NCBI GenBank assembly: GCA_903840165.1
Contig: CAIMEY010000002.1
Coordinates: 1-64,000 of the forward strand
Direction of reading: 5' to 3'
Source: an uncultured Myxococcales bacterium
GTDB lineage: Bacteria > Myxococcota_A > UBA9042
DNA: 64,000 bases
Of this stretch, positions 1 to 8,211 are shown in pieces. The translations under genes were made by a program, and so were the position numbers. The notes beneath the pieces were generated by a model that saw only the letters and a list, made by a program, of their open reading frames with translations, searched no databases and was not told where the DNA came from. Positions within the stretch are counted from its first letter, which is position 1. Each line of letters opens with the position of its first letter.

Positions 1-143
1 CCGAGGCGTACCGTGAGGGCCGGCGTGGCGCCCCCCACTTCCCCTGGCACAGCTTCGCGCCGGTCGCACCGTGGCTGGTCGGCGATGCGAAACAACCGGG
101 CCTGTTCGAGCCGGCGGTCGATGCTGGGGCGGTGGTGGCGTGA
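1..143 (+). CDS. 3' end of an unidentified gene (partial)
   Basis: An open frame enters from the left edge and ends at a TGA at 141-143, giving about 46 residues ending GLFEPAVDAGAVVA. Third codon positions are strongly GC-rich, as expected for a real gene here, and the overlapping 13-246 frame is Arg/Ser-rich and looks like its shadow. There is too little to name a family. It could be chance open frame; confidence is limited. Confidence 0.4.
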   Translation, partial: EAYREGRRGAPHFPWHSFAPVAPWLVGDAKQPGLFEPAVDAGAVVA

Positions 144-216
144 GGACTGCGCGAAGCGCCTTTCCGCCGACGCAGAAGCGACTCAACGACAGTTCGTCTC
201 GGGCCTTGGACCACTA

Positions 217-240
217 GGAGCCCTCAGAGTGAAGAGCTTG
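217..240 (+). repeat. 24-bp interspersed element, copy R1
   Basis: Full consensus match: GGAGCCCT, AGAGT, AA and CTTG at the fixed spacings. It is followed by an AT-rich stretch to about 250 and lies about 80 bp upstream of the DUF4349 lipoprotein gene. Confidence 0.85.
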
Positions 241-319
241 AATTGATTGACAGTCAACGCGGCCGCACGCCGACCAAACCGTTCACTCCGCTCAAGCGTC
301 CAAGCATCAGGAGGTTCCG

Positions 320-1195
320 ATGAGACTTGCAGTCATGCTTCTACTTTGCCTTCCGCTGATCGGCGGGGGGTGCGCAAAGTCGTCCAGAGAGCCGGACTTG
401 TCCGCGCCACCGGCTGACGTTGCTGCAGCGCAAGCCCCTGCCGCGCAGAAGGATTCCCAAGGTGCGACACCGGCGGTGGGCAAGCCGGCTGTCGATGTCC
501 ATCGGGTGATTCGCGATGCGACTGTCGAGGTGGCCGTTCCGTCCTATGCGCACGCGGCGACCGCTCTGGCAGAATTAGCAAAACAATCAGGTGGATACGT
601 ATCGCTTGCGGAGGTGTCTCACCACGTCGGCGACGTCTCCTCAGCGACGTGGGTATTGCGTCTTCCCGCCCCTGACCTCGACGCGGCACTGGCGATGGTG
701 CGGCAACTGGGGCATACGGAATCCGAGAAGATCACAGCGGAAGACGTGACCGAGGCGTGGACAGATTTGGGTGCTAGGCTGGCCAACTCCAAAGCAGCTG
801 AGTTACGCCTGCTGGGCATCATGGCGCAAAAGACTGATGATGTTGCGGACCTGCTGGCGGTCGAGAAAGAACTGGCCCGGGTCAGGGCCGACATCGAGGG
901 GTTCCAGGGAAAGCTCAAGCTGCTGGATAATCGAATTGATTTCGCAACGTTAACGCTACATTTGCGGGTCGTTGAGCACTATGTCCCTCCCGTCCCAACC
1001 TCCCTGGGTTCGGAACTCGCGCAGACTTGGTCGAACTCGCTTGAGAATCTGCGCCAGTTCGCGCGGTTCTCGCTTTCGGTTTCGGTGGCGCTGGTACCGT
1101 GGCTCGCCCTGGTGTTCCTGCCGGTCGTCGGGCTTTTCCGCGTGCTGCGACCCTGGCGAAAACGAGTCAAGGATGCGGCAAGAGGAAAGGAATAA
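320..1195 (+). CDS. DUF4349 lipoprotein
   Basis: A 291-residue envelope protein. The N-terminus is a hydrophobic signal ending in GGGC (Cys18), a plausible though imperfect lipobox. Residues about 60-220 match the DUF4349 pattern: a beta-rich stretch (RDATVEVAV..., SGGYVS...), then a coiled coil (VEKELARVRADIEGFQGKL) and the closing DFATLTLHLRV strand. A C-terminal membrane segment (about 245-270) is followed by a basic tail. An AGGAGG box sits 5 nt before the ATG. Function of DUF4349 is unknown; a membrane-anchored periplasmic role is inferred. It converges on the thioesterase gene, with repeat R2 at the junction. Confidence 0.85.
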   Translation: MRLAVMLLLCLPLIGGGCAKSSREPDLSAPPADVAAAQAPAAQKDSQGATPAVGKPAVDVHRVIRDATVEVAVPSYAHAATALAELAKQSGGYVSLAEVSHHVGDVSSATWVLRLPAPDLDAALAMVRQLGHTESEKITAEDVTEAWTDLGARLANSKAAELRLLGIMAQKTDDVADLLAVEKELARVRADIEGFQGKLKLLDNRIDFATLTLHLRVVEHYVPPVPTSLGSELAQTWSNSLENLRQFARFSLSVSVALVPWLALVFLPVVGLFRVLRPWRKRVKDAARGKE

Positions 1196-1219
1196 CAAGA
1201 GCTTAACTCTTAGGGCTCC
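1196..1219 (-). repeat. 24-bp interspersed element, copy R2
   Basis: Full consensus match on the minus strand. It lies at the junction of two converging genes and supplies the last codons and the TAA stop of the minus-strand thioesterase (C-terminal residues RSPKS). Confidence 0.88.
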
Positions 1220-1994
1220 TTACGATGTCGTGTCGCACCCCCACCAAAAGCCCCTGCAGTGACCGCCCGATCGGGCCTTCTTCGTCATGGAGCTCCGCCT
1301 GTGCCAACCCTACGCCATTGGGCTCGACTCGCGTAATCCCGTCTAGGCCCACCCACTCGCCCCGCAGCCGCCGGTGCACGTACACTGTCAAGTCTGGGTT
1401 AATGAAGGCGTAATCCTCAATCGGCAACGGGGCCGAGACGCCGTTCCCCGCGTCTGCTGCCACGAGCACCCGCTGCAGCGGCGATGGCTCCTCGCCAAGC
1501 ACAAGCGGCACGCGCATTCGCAGCCAAGCGACGGCAGCGCCACTCCCCCAAATGCCTTGAATTATACGCATTTCCATCGCCGACTGGTACCCGACGGGGT
1601 TGGGAAAGAACGTGAAATCGAATGGCTCACACTGGGCCGGTGCCTTGAGCCTAGGCCGCGGAAGCCCGACAGGCAAATATACTGCATTTTCAAGCAATAC
1701 CAAGCCAGTAGCTTTGGCGCACGCAGTCCCCTCGTGGCGGAGCGTTGCCTGAATCAGCCTGGCTTTGCGCCCCGACCGCAGGACTTCGACGTCGACTGTA
1801 AACGAGGAAATCGGTATGGGGCGGAGCAATTCACCCGTAATTCTAGAAACAAATCCATCGCCAGCGGCTTGCTCAATGGCGCGTCCGAGTAAGGCCAAGG
1901 GAGGCCCGCCGTGCTGGGCGTCCTCGCTCCACGGACCTCTCGTCAGCGGCGTCGCCCGCAGGTACGGGCCGTCCTCTTCATAGAATGATTTCAT
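1203..1994 (-). CDS. Acyl-CoA thioesterase-like protein (TesB/4HBT_3 type)
   Basis: 263 residues with the double hot-dog look of the TesB-like/4HBT_3 superfamily: the N-terminal half has GPWSEDAQHGGPPLALLGRA and ELLRPIPI motifs, and the C-terminal half has the ADAGNGVSAPLP and FINPDLTVYVHR motifs. Members hydrolyse acyl-CoA thioesters in the cytoplasm; the natural substrate here is not evident. A GGGAGA box precedes the ATG at 1994. The last five codons and stop come from repeat R2, so the native C-terminus may have been replaced. It is transcribed divergently from the SET-domain gene. Confidence 0.8.
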   Translation of the reverse strand: MKSFYEEDGPYLRATPLTRGPWSEDAQHGGPPLALLGRAIEQAAGDGFVSRITGELLRPIPISSFTVDVEVLRSGRKARLIQATLRHEGTACAKATGLVLLENAVYLPVGLPRPRLKAPAQCEPFDFTFFPNPVGYQSAMEMRIIQGIWGSGAAVAWLRMRVPLVLGEEPSPLQRVLVAADAGNGVSAPLPIEDYAFINPDLTVYVHRRLRGEWVGLDGITRVEPNGVGLAQAELHDEEGPIGRSLQGLLVGVRHDIVRSPKS

Positions 1995-2340
1995 GGCGTC
2001 TCCCGCGCGCGTCTTCGTGTTCTATAGCGCCAGGGCAGGCTGCTACGAGCGCGACTTCGTTGTACTTCGCGACAGGGACGGCGGTCAAGCCGGGCGATTC
2101 CAGGGGGTTGGGGCAATGGGCACCGTAGGGCATCAGCTGATGGTCAACAGGGCCCTTGAGCCCACAATCGGAAAGTCATCCCAGCTGGGCCGTAGCGCGT
2201 CTTGGTGACAGCATCCAGAGCAAGCAACAGCGTGAATACAGGTGGGTTCTGCGGCCAACACGCCGTGGCCCTAGGCCTTGAGTCCTCGTCGCAGTTGCGG
2301 CATCGTCTGTAGGAGGAGCGTTTGACCCCTGGAGTTCCTA
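1995..2340. other. Intergenic region between divergent genes
   Basis: 346 bp between the divergent thioesterase and SET-domain genes, so promoters for both should lie here. The short open frames on both strands lack coding character. A GGGCCCT-like stretch near 2150 resembles the repeat core but lacks its invariant AA. I see no convincing RNA gene or terminator. Confidence 0.5.
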
Positions 2341-2796
2341 ATGGCTCGGCCCTCTGCATTACAGGTAGTTGCGTATGGCGAACATGCGCGACGCCTAGTC
2401 TCGACGCAATCCTTCGCCCGCGGCGACACGGTCACTGTGTTCTCGTTGAGTGCACCCCTGGCTGTGCCCGGTCGGCATACGCTTCAGATTCAAGAAGATA
2501 GGCACGCGACATTGATTCCATCGTGTCTTTCGTACATGGATCACAGCTGCAGTCCGAACGTCGGACTCGATCTCGGCAAGGAGCAGCTGATCGCGTTGAA
2601 GTCGATCGCGATCGGTGCACCCATAACCTACTTCTATCCAGCGACCGAATGGCGCATGGCGGCGCCCTTTTCCTGCGGCTGCGGAGCGCCCGACTGTATC
2701 GGTCGTGTTGAGGGGGCGCAAGCCTTAGGGGCTGACGTGCTAAGGTGGGAATGTATTTCGATTCATATTCAACGTCTTATCCATAAGGGCTCCTAG
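2341..2796 (+). CDS. SET-domain methyltransferase
   Basis: A 151-residue compact SET protein. It carries the NHSCxPN-type motif as DHSCSPN (residues 67-73), followed by LIALKSIAIGAPITYFY, and then a post-SET zinc motif C112-x-C114-x4-C119 (CGCGAPDCIG). These elements bind S-adenosylmethionine and the target lysine in eukaryotic and some bacterial protein-lysine methyltransferases. The replacement of Asn by Asp67 is seen in some divergent members. The target is unknown. GGAG lies 7 nt before the ATG. The final codons and TAG stop overlap repeat R3 read from the opposite strand. Bacterial SET genes are patchily distributed, so transfer is plausible. Confidence 0.82.
   Translation: MARPSALQVVAYGEHARRLVSTQSFARGDTVTVFSLSAPLAVPGRHTLQIQEDRHATLIPSCLSYMDHSCSPNVGLDLGKEQLIALKSIAIGAPITYFYPATEWRMAAPFSCGCGAPDCIGRVEGAQALGADVLRWECISIHIQRLIHKGS
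2770..2793 (-). repeat. 24-bp interspersed element, copy R3
   Basis: GGAGCCCT and the invariant AA are present; positions 10-14 read ATGGA and 21-24 read GTTG. It overlaps the last codons of the plus-strand SET gene and lies downstream of the minus-strand protease gene. Confidence 0.75.
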
Positions 2797-2851
2797 CGAA
2801 ATTCCGGCAGCTGTCCAGACCGTCAGTGCCGTATCCCCCCCAATTGCCCCG

Positions 2852-4342
2852 TCAGTGGCCGCGCCCCTGCGTCGCCGTCGAGGTATCAGCTAAGTCGACC
2901 TCCCTGGCGGCCAGCGCCGGACCGGGCAGCCACGTTTCATCCCATCGTCCACTGGCCTTTCCTGCAAGGTCCGCCGCCGCCGCGCCAGCCTCGGCATCTT
3001 GAGACTGGTTCTTGCTACGCCAGCGGTCGAGCGTGCGTTGGTCGCGTTCCTGTCCGCTGGTCCCGGCTGCGCTTCGCCAACGCATGGTCCACACTGCGGC
3101 AGTGCGAATTCGCTGAGCAATCCGTTGCAGCTGCGCGCGAATCTCCGTGTCGGGCGGGCGGGGATCGGCCAGACGCAGAAGGCCCTTGCGCCCCAGATAC
3201 ACGCGGGCGATGGTGCCGAAGGTGGCGGAGTCTGGGGAATCGACGACAATGAGCATTCGGTCCTCGGTCAAGGGCCAACTTCGGTCGAACAACTCAAAGA
3301 CCAGATTGCCGTTAGGGCTAAGGTGCGCGCATGCGATTAGACTGCTGAGATTAAAAAACATTTGCCCGCCGTTCTGCGTGAGCCATTGCGCGAATTCACG
3401 GCGCTCGAGTGCACCCAGACGGTCAAACACGGCCTCTGGGCGCGGCGTCTTGCGGAACCAAGTCATCAGGTCGAGTACTTGGTCAATCGCCACGACGACG
3501 TTGAGGGCCTGGCCCCGAGTGTAGGCGGCATGGAAAATGCCGACCAGCTCCAACTGTCCGGAAGTCTTAGATATTGCCAGGACCGGTGAGCCCGAATTTC
3601 CCGATGACAACGGAGCGTCAACAACAAAGTCGAGGTGATCGCGGTCGTTGGAGGTGTCGTGGTCGGCCGTGTTGATCACTTTGCCGGTGTTGACCGCTTC
3701 CATGATGCCCAGCGGATATCCTTGAATTGTCACAGCATTGCCCACCCGCAGGTCAGCGCTACGCCCGATTCGGTACGGCATGATCTGCAGTGGCACCTTG
3801 GAGCGAAGCACCGCGACATCGAGCAGCGGGTCGGTCACGACCAAAGAAAGCGCCGTGTCATCACGCTCGTTGGAGTCCGACTCGTTGGCCACGATGCGCA
3901 CAGTGCTTTCCGTTCGCTTGCACCCCGCCGGTACGTCCGTGACGGCGTTGTCGTCGGTGGTCACGGCCGGCCAAGACACGACATGGTCATTTGTCAAGAG
4001 ATACGAATCATTACCTACCTTCTTGTATGCGAATCCAGTGCCATGGGCCGTGACCTCTAGGCGCCTGTGGCGCACTACGCCATCTTGCCCGTAGGCCAGA
4101 CAGTCGTAGGCGGCCGTACTCCGTAAACAATAGGAAAAACGACCACTTGCCGATCGTTGCAGCTCTCGGGTCTGCGGCGACAGGGCAGTCACGTCATCCG
4201 CGTATTCCTCAGTAGCCGTCTCCCGGCGCGCTTTGCTGGGTTTCGCTGCCGACTTGCGCGGCTCGAGCGCCAGGGCAGGCACTGCCAAAGTGACTGCAAT
4301 CATTAGCAAAAGGATGGTCTTGAGCGAGACGCGAATGGTCAC
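2852..4342 (-). CDS. Secreted trypsin-like serine protease
   Basis: 496 residues with a cleavable signal peptide (1-25, ending ALAL). The chymotrypsin/HtrA-type core carries the full triad: His120 in TNDHVV, Asp175 in LLDVAVL and Ser250 in SSGNSGSPV. No PDZ domain is apparent; instead about 190 C-terminal residues of unknown fold follow. It is expected to cleave or guard proteins in the periplasm or outside the cell. Start is GTG at 4342 with AGGAG five bases upstream. It is divergent from the LamG gene and converges on the SET gene. Confidence 0.85.
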   Translation of the reverse strand: MTIRVSLKTILLLMIAVTLAVPALALEPRKSAAKPSKARRETATEEYADDVTALSPQTRELQRSASGRFSYCLRSTAAYDCLAYGQDGVVRHRRLEVTAHGTGFAYKKVGNDSYLLTNDHVVSWPAVTTDDNAVTDVPAGCKRTESTVRIVANESDSNERDDTALSLVVTDPLLDVAVLRSKVPLQIMPYRIGRSADLRVGNAVTIQGYPLGIMEAVNTGKVINTADHDTSNDRDHLDFVVDAPLSSGNSGSPVLAISKTSGQLELVGIFHAAYTRGQALNVVVAIDQVLDLMTWFRKTPRPEAVFDRLGALERREFAQWLTQNGGQMFFNLSSLIACAHLSPNGNLVFELFDRSWPLTEDRMLIVVDSPDSATFGTIARVYLGRKGLLRLADPRPPDTEIRAQLQRIAQRIRTAAVWTMRWRSAAGTSGQERDQRTLDRWRSKNQSQDAEAGAAAADLAGKASGRWDETWLPGPALAAREVDLADTSTATQGRGH

Positions 4343-4579
4343 GATGACTCCTTTGCAAGCAGGTCACCCGGCCAGATTGACACGAGGGAACCAGGGCTAC
4401 AACCCCCGGGGACTCGCAGCGATTCCCCAGCGCGGCGACCGGAGCAAGGCCGCGACGTAACTGGTTCGAAACGCCAAATTGCTAGACAATCCCGCGTGCC
4501 TAGGCCAAGATGCATAGCAACGAGTCGGAACCATCCATGTGGGCTGTTCAGGCCGCATGGGCCGTTGGAGACCTTGCCG

Positions 4580-6049
4580 ATGAACTCAAGAAAAATGCCA
4601 ACTTGTGCAATGCTCGTGGCCCTCGCCAGCCTGCTTGCGCCCGTCGCAGCGTTTGGCGCTCCGTCCCTGGGTCTACAGGGCTTTTTGCAGTCATCGGCTG
4701 GCGTTCCGGCACCAGACGGCGATTACGGTTTGACCGTGCGGATTTACGCAGGTGCAAAGGATGTTGACCCGCTGTATTTGGACGCAATTCCCGGTGCGGC
4801 CGTCAAGAACGGTCTGTTTTCTGTACAGCTTGGCGTGCTTAAGCCCGTTGATCTAAACATTTTTACAGGGGAAAAGGCTGGATGGATCGGGGTTCAGGTT
4901 GGTGGTGAGCCGGAGCTTGCTCGGGTGCCGCTTGGGCTAGTTCCGTATTCTGTTCACGCAGATACAGCCGACCTATTGGCGTGCACGGGCTGTGTCGGCG
5001 TTGCCCAACTCGACCCGGCTGTGCTTGCTCCTTATGCGACCAAGGCTAGCTTGGCTAAGGTATCAACTTCCGGTAATTATTCAGATTTGTCTGGCTATCC
5101 CGACCTCAGCATCTTCGTGCAAAAGACCCAACTCGCTAATGTTGCAACAACTGGTAATTACGCGGATTTGATCAATTACCCCGATCTTTCGGTGTTTGCC
5201 CAGAAGGCCGGACTGGCCAAAGTTGCGACTAGCGGGCAAGCATCTGATTTGACAGGGTTATTGCCGGCTAATGCGCTTCCGGCGGGCGTTGCCTTGACGG
5301 GGAGCGACAATGTCTTCGCCGCCAATAACAAGTTCCAAAACGTAACCGTTGCAGGTAGTTTTCGCGTTGGCACAGACAATAGCGCCTGCTCAGCGGGCAA
5401 CGCGGGCGCACTTCGGTTCGCCAACGGCATCTTCTGGGGGTGTACGGGCACGGCCTGGGTCGAACTCAACAGCCCGCACCAAATGGTCGCCTACTGGCCC
5501 TTGGACGAGGGCCAAGGGGTCGACCTCAATGACCCGCTCAACGCCGCGAATAAAGGCAGTTCTGTCGGAGCCAACTGGCAGGCCAACAACTGCAAGTTTG
5601 GCGGGTGCTTGCAGTTTGCGGGAAATGTTAATAGTTACGCGTTGTTACCGGTCGCGCCGTTTCAGAACTTGGGGGATTTCACCTTGTCGTTTTGGCAGCG
5701 GCAGGTGGCCAGCAACACGCAGCCGTTTACCTTCTCCTTGGCGGTGCCAGGCAACGACAACTACTTGCTCTTGAACGCGGTTTCAGACGCGGGGTGGGTG
5801 CACATCGTGCTGCGTCGGATTGGCGGAACCACCCATGTCTACAAGAATGGCGTCCTGACCGACAGCATCATCTACGCGGCGCCCGGCAACGTCCTGGCCG
5901 TCACGGGCGGCCAAGTCATGCTCGCGCAAGACCAGGATTGTGTTGGCGGTTGCCTTGACGGCACCCAGTCCTGGAGCGGCGTTCTGGACGAAATCAAGGT
6001 GTTCAATTATTCCCTTGGCGATGGCGAGATTGCGGCGGGGCTGCCATAG
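4580..6049 (+). CDS. Secreted protein with C-terminal LamG-like domain
   Basis: 489 residues. ATG at 4580 is chosen because GGAG lies 9 nt upstream and a clear signal peptide follows (MNSRKMPTCAMLVALASLL, cleavage near AFGA). Residues about 25-155 form a beta-rich domain. About 155-255 contain three tandem units of the type LAKVxTSGNYSDLxGYPDLSxFxQK. The C-terminus (about 305-489, from MVAYWPLDEGQG to LDEIKVFN) is a concanavalin-like LamG fold, usually a carbohydrate- or protein-binding module. It is probably exported and displayed or released. Codon GC looks lower than in the housekeeping genes. Confidence 0.8.
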   Translation: MNSRKMPTCAMLVALASLLAPVAAFGAPSLGLQGFLQSSAGVPAPDGDYGLTVRIYAGAKDVDPLYLDAIPGAAVKNGLFSVQLGVLKPVDLNIFTGEKAGWIGVQVGGEPELARVPLGLVPYSVHADTADLLACTGCVGVAQLDPAVLAPYATKASLAKVSTSGNYSDLSGYPDLSIFVQKTQLANVATTGNYADLINYPDLSVFAQKAGLAKVATSGQASDLTGLLPANALPAGVALTGSDNVFAANNKFQNVTVAGSFRVGTDNSACSAGNAGALRFANGIFWGCTGTAWVELNSPHQMVAYWPLDEGQGVDLNDPLNAANKGSSVGANWQANNCKFGGCLQFAGNVNSYALLPVAPFQNLGDFTLSFWQRQVASNTQPFTFSLAVPGNDNYLLLNAVSDAGWVHIVLRRIGGTTHVYKNGVLTDSIIYAAPGNVLAVTGGQVMLAQDQDCVGGCLDGTQSWSGVLDEIKVFNYSLGDGEIAAGLP

Positions 6050-6058
6050 GGCGTCAGT

Positions 6059-6082
6059 GGACCCCTTTAGGTTAACCTGCTG
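6059..6082 (+). repeat. Degenerate copy of the 24-bp interspersed element
   Basis: GGACCCCT (one mismatch), T at position 14, AA at 16-17 and C at 18 at the correct spacings. It begins 10 nt after the LamG gene stop codon. Confidence 0.45.
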
Positions 6083-6190
6083 AAATGCCAGGAAGTTGGT
6101 GATTGCCTGGTCTGGCCGCGGTGCCCGAAGCGGCCAAAGGTTGGCAGGGAGTTGGGGGGCGGGCGCAATTGGCTGGAAGCCCTTTCACAT

Positions 6191-6214
6191 CAAGCTGTTT
6201 ACTCTAAGGGCTCC
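6191..6214 (-). repeat. 24-bp interspersed element, copy R4
   Basis: Full consensus match on the minus strand, 79 bp from R5 in the same orientation. Confidence 0.85.
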
Positions 6215-6269
6215 AGAAGAGATGCCTGAAGAGACGCCGCCGGTCCGGTTGAAGGAAATTGTTTCATTA

Positions 6270-6293
6270 TAAGTGGTTAATTCATAGGGCTCC
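6270..6293 (-). repeat. 24-bp interspersed element, copy R5
   Basis: GGAGCCCT and AA are intact; positions 10-14 read TGAAT and 21-24 CTTA. It pairs with R4 as a direct repeat. Confidence 0.78.
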
Positions 6294-6459
6294 TTTCGCA
6301 ACGGCCTTTCGCAACGGCACTGCCCGCAGGCCACCCGCCCGTCCCCACCAGGCTTGATCTGTCTGAGTGCCCCGTGCACACTCGTCCCGCTGCAGCCGAT
6401 GCGCCGCCCAGCTTCCCAGACCAGTTGCCTGCCTGCTCTCTCCAGCTTGAGCCATTGCC

Positions 6460-8211
6460 ATGCCTTCGACCACTGCGCCTGACCAGGCGGGCCGTGTCGC
6501 GGAACTTACGCGGCGGATTACCGATTTGGAAGAGAGGTTGCGCCAGTCCGTCGTCGCAGCCGGGCAGATCGCCGGCGTCGAAGAGGACCTTCGTGCGCAG
6601 CGCCAGCTCCTGCGGACGGTGCTCGACGAAATTCCCGACTTCATCATCCTCAAGGATCATCAGGGCAATTTCCTGCTAGGGAACAAGGCATTGGCCGACT
6701 TCTATGGCACAACCCCTGAAGGATTGGTCGGCAAGGACGACGGCGACTTCAGCGCCACGCCGGAACAAGCTGCTTTCTTTCGCGAAAATGTGATCGCGGT
6801 CATGGCTCGGGGCGAGACCGAAATCGTCCTTGAGGAATCGACCGACGAACAGACCGGGACGGTTCGTGCATTTCGTTCGATAAAGCGGCCGTTTCGAGGT
6901 CCCGACGGTCGGTCGCAGATCTTGGTGATTGCCCACGACGTCACGGACATCCGAAACGCACAACAACGTGTGATTCAAAGCGAATTGCGATTGCAGTACG
7001 TCCTTAAGGCGACCGGGGAAGGCGTCTGGGACTGGCACGTGCAGACCGGCACGCTGGCCCACAATGAGCGTTGGTCGGGGCTCCTTGGCCTAGTGCCCGA
7101 GGAACTTACCAATACGATGGCGGATTTCGAACGCTGTCTGTTTGAGGAGGACCGGCCGGCCGTGTTCGCTGCCGTTCAGGCTTGCTTGAATGGAAAAGCG
7201 CCTTATAAACACGAACATCGTATGCGCCGTAAGGACGGCAGTGCCATTTGGGTCTTGGATCGCGGCGACGTCGTTGAGCGCAATGCGGCCGGTCAACCGC
7301 TTAGAATGGTTGGTAGTTTTGCCGATATTACGGAGCGAAAACGCGCTGAGGACCGCCTTGAGCAGGTCAACGCCAACCTCGAAGACCTTGTGGCGGAGCG
7401 AACCCGGGCGCTGACAGAAACGCTTGCTCGTTTGCAGGCGACGCAGCAGGAACTGGTCGAGCGGGAAAAGCTTGCAGCATTGGGTAGTTTAGTCGCAGGT
7501 GTGGCCCACGAGATCAACACGCCGGTCGGTGTTTCGGTGACGGGTGCGACGCTGTGGCAGGACCGTTCGCGCGAAATTCGAGAGAAATTCCTGCGAGGTA
7601 CGATGAAGCGCTCAGAACTTGAAGCATTTCTGGACATTGGCCTTCAATTAGCCGACGTGGTCACCAGCAATTTGGCACGAGCGGGGCTGCTCGTGCGCAA
7701 CTTCAAGCAGGTCGCCGTCCAGCAGTCCAGCGATGCCATTGAACAATTTGGGCTGCTCGAGGCCGTGCAAGCGGCCGTTCACAGTCTCGGGCCGGAGTGG
7801 CGGCGGCGTTCGGTGCTGGTCGATGTCAGCGGGGATCCCAACGTCCAACTAGAGACATCTCCAGGATTTGTCTTTCAGGTGGTCAGCAACCTTGTGCTCA
7901 ACTCTCTGCGCCACGGCTTTCCGGATGGGCGCGCGGGGGTGGTTCGCCTGACCGTTCACCGAGTTGGCAAGGACGCCCTGCTAGCCTACGTGGACAACGG
8001 AGTCGGCATGTCTCCTGACGTGCAATCCCGTATGTTTGAACCATTTTTTGCGACCAAGCGCGGGCAGGGGGGCAGCGGCCTGGGCCTGCACATCGTTTGG
8101 AACTTGATTGTGGGCCAGTTGCAGGGCCGAATTGATACCAGCACCAGCCCGGGCGAAGGATTGGCCATCGCGATGTACTTACCGTGTCTGCCCGAGGAGT
8201 CCTTGCCATGA
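6460..8211 (+). CDS. PAS-PAS soluble sensor histidine kinase
   Basis: 583 residues, no membrane segments. Order: N-terminal coiled coil (10-50); PAS domain about 50-165; a second PAS with PAC end (FADITERKRAED) about 175-295; coiled-coil linker 295-345; dimerisation box with phospho-acceptor His350 (GVAHEINTP); HATPase with N-box NLVLNSLRHG (477-486), VDNGVGM (511-517) and GSGLGLHIV. It should sense a cytoplasmic ligand or redox state and phosphorylate a partner. Its stop overlaps the start of the next gene (ATGA), so the REC-cyclase is the obvious partner. Confidence 0.9.
   Translation: MPSTTAPDQAGRVAELTRRITDLEERLRQSVVAAGQIAGVEEDLRAQRQLLRTVLDEIPDFIILKDHQGNFLLGNKALADFYGTTPEGLVGKDDGDFSATPEQAAFFRENVIAVMARGETEIVLEESTDEQTGTVRAFRSIKRPFRGPDGRSQILVIAHDVTDIRNAQQRVIQSELRLQYVLKATGEGVWDWHVQTGTLAHNERWSGLLGLVPEELTNTMADFERCLFEEDRPAVFAAVQACLNGKAPYKHEHRMRRKDGSAIWVLDRGDVVERNAAGQPLRMVGSFADITERKRAEDRLEQVNANLEDLVAERTRALTETLARLQATQQELVEREKLAALGSLVAGVAHEINTPVGVSVTGATLWQDRSREIREKFLRGTMKRSELEAFLDIGLQLADVVTSNLARAGLLVRNFKQVAVQQSSDAIEQFGLLEAVQAAVHSLGPEWRRRSVLVDVSGDPNVQLETSPGFVFQVVSNLVLNSLRHGFPDGRAGVVRLTVHRVGKDALLAYVDNGVGMSPDVQSRMFEPFFATKRGQGGSGLGLHIVWNLIVGQLQGRIDTSTSPGEGLAIAMYLPCLPEESLP

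Larger units (their letters stand above)
6083..6459. other. Intergenic region carrying repeats and a hairpin
   Basis: No gene is evident. It contains repeats R4 and R5. A stem (TGGCCGC at 6113-6119 pairing with GCGGCCA at 6130-6136, 10-nt loop) could help termination of the LamG gene but has no T-run. Downstream of the GGAGCCC of R4 a near-complementary stretch (about 6176-6187) could form a long hairpin with it. The promoter for the histidine kinase operon should lie between 6295 and 6459. Confidence 0.5.

Noticed and set aside
13..246. 77-residue open frame at the left edge
   Set aside because: Arg/Ser-rich composition typical of a shadow frame; the other frame ending at 143 has better coding character, and its end is only the repeat R1.
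2137..2165. Possible degenerate repeat between the divergent genes
   Set aside because: GGGCCCT is present, but the invariant AA and the AGAGT segment are missing in either orientation.
4455..4485. tRNA-like GGTTCGAAA stretch
   Set aside because: No matching acceptor stem, anticodon arm or CCA end could be placed around it.
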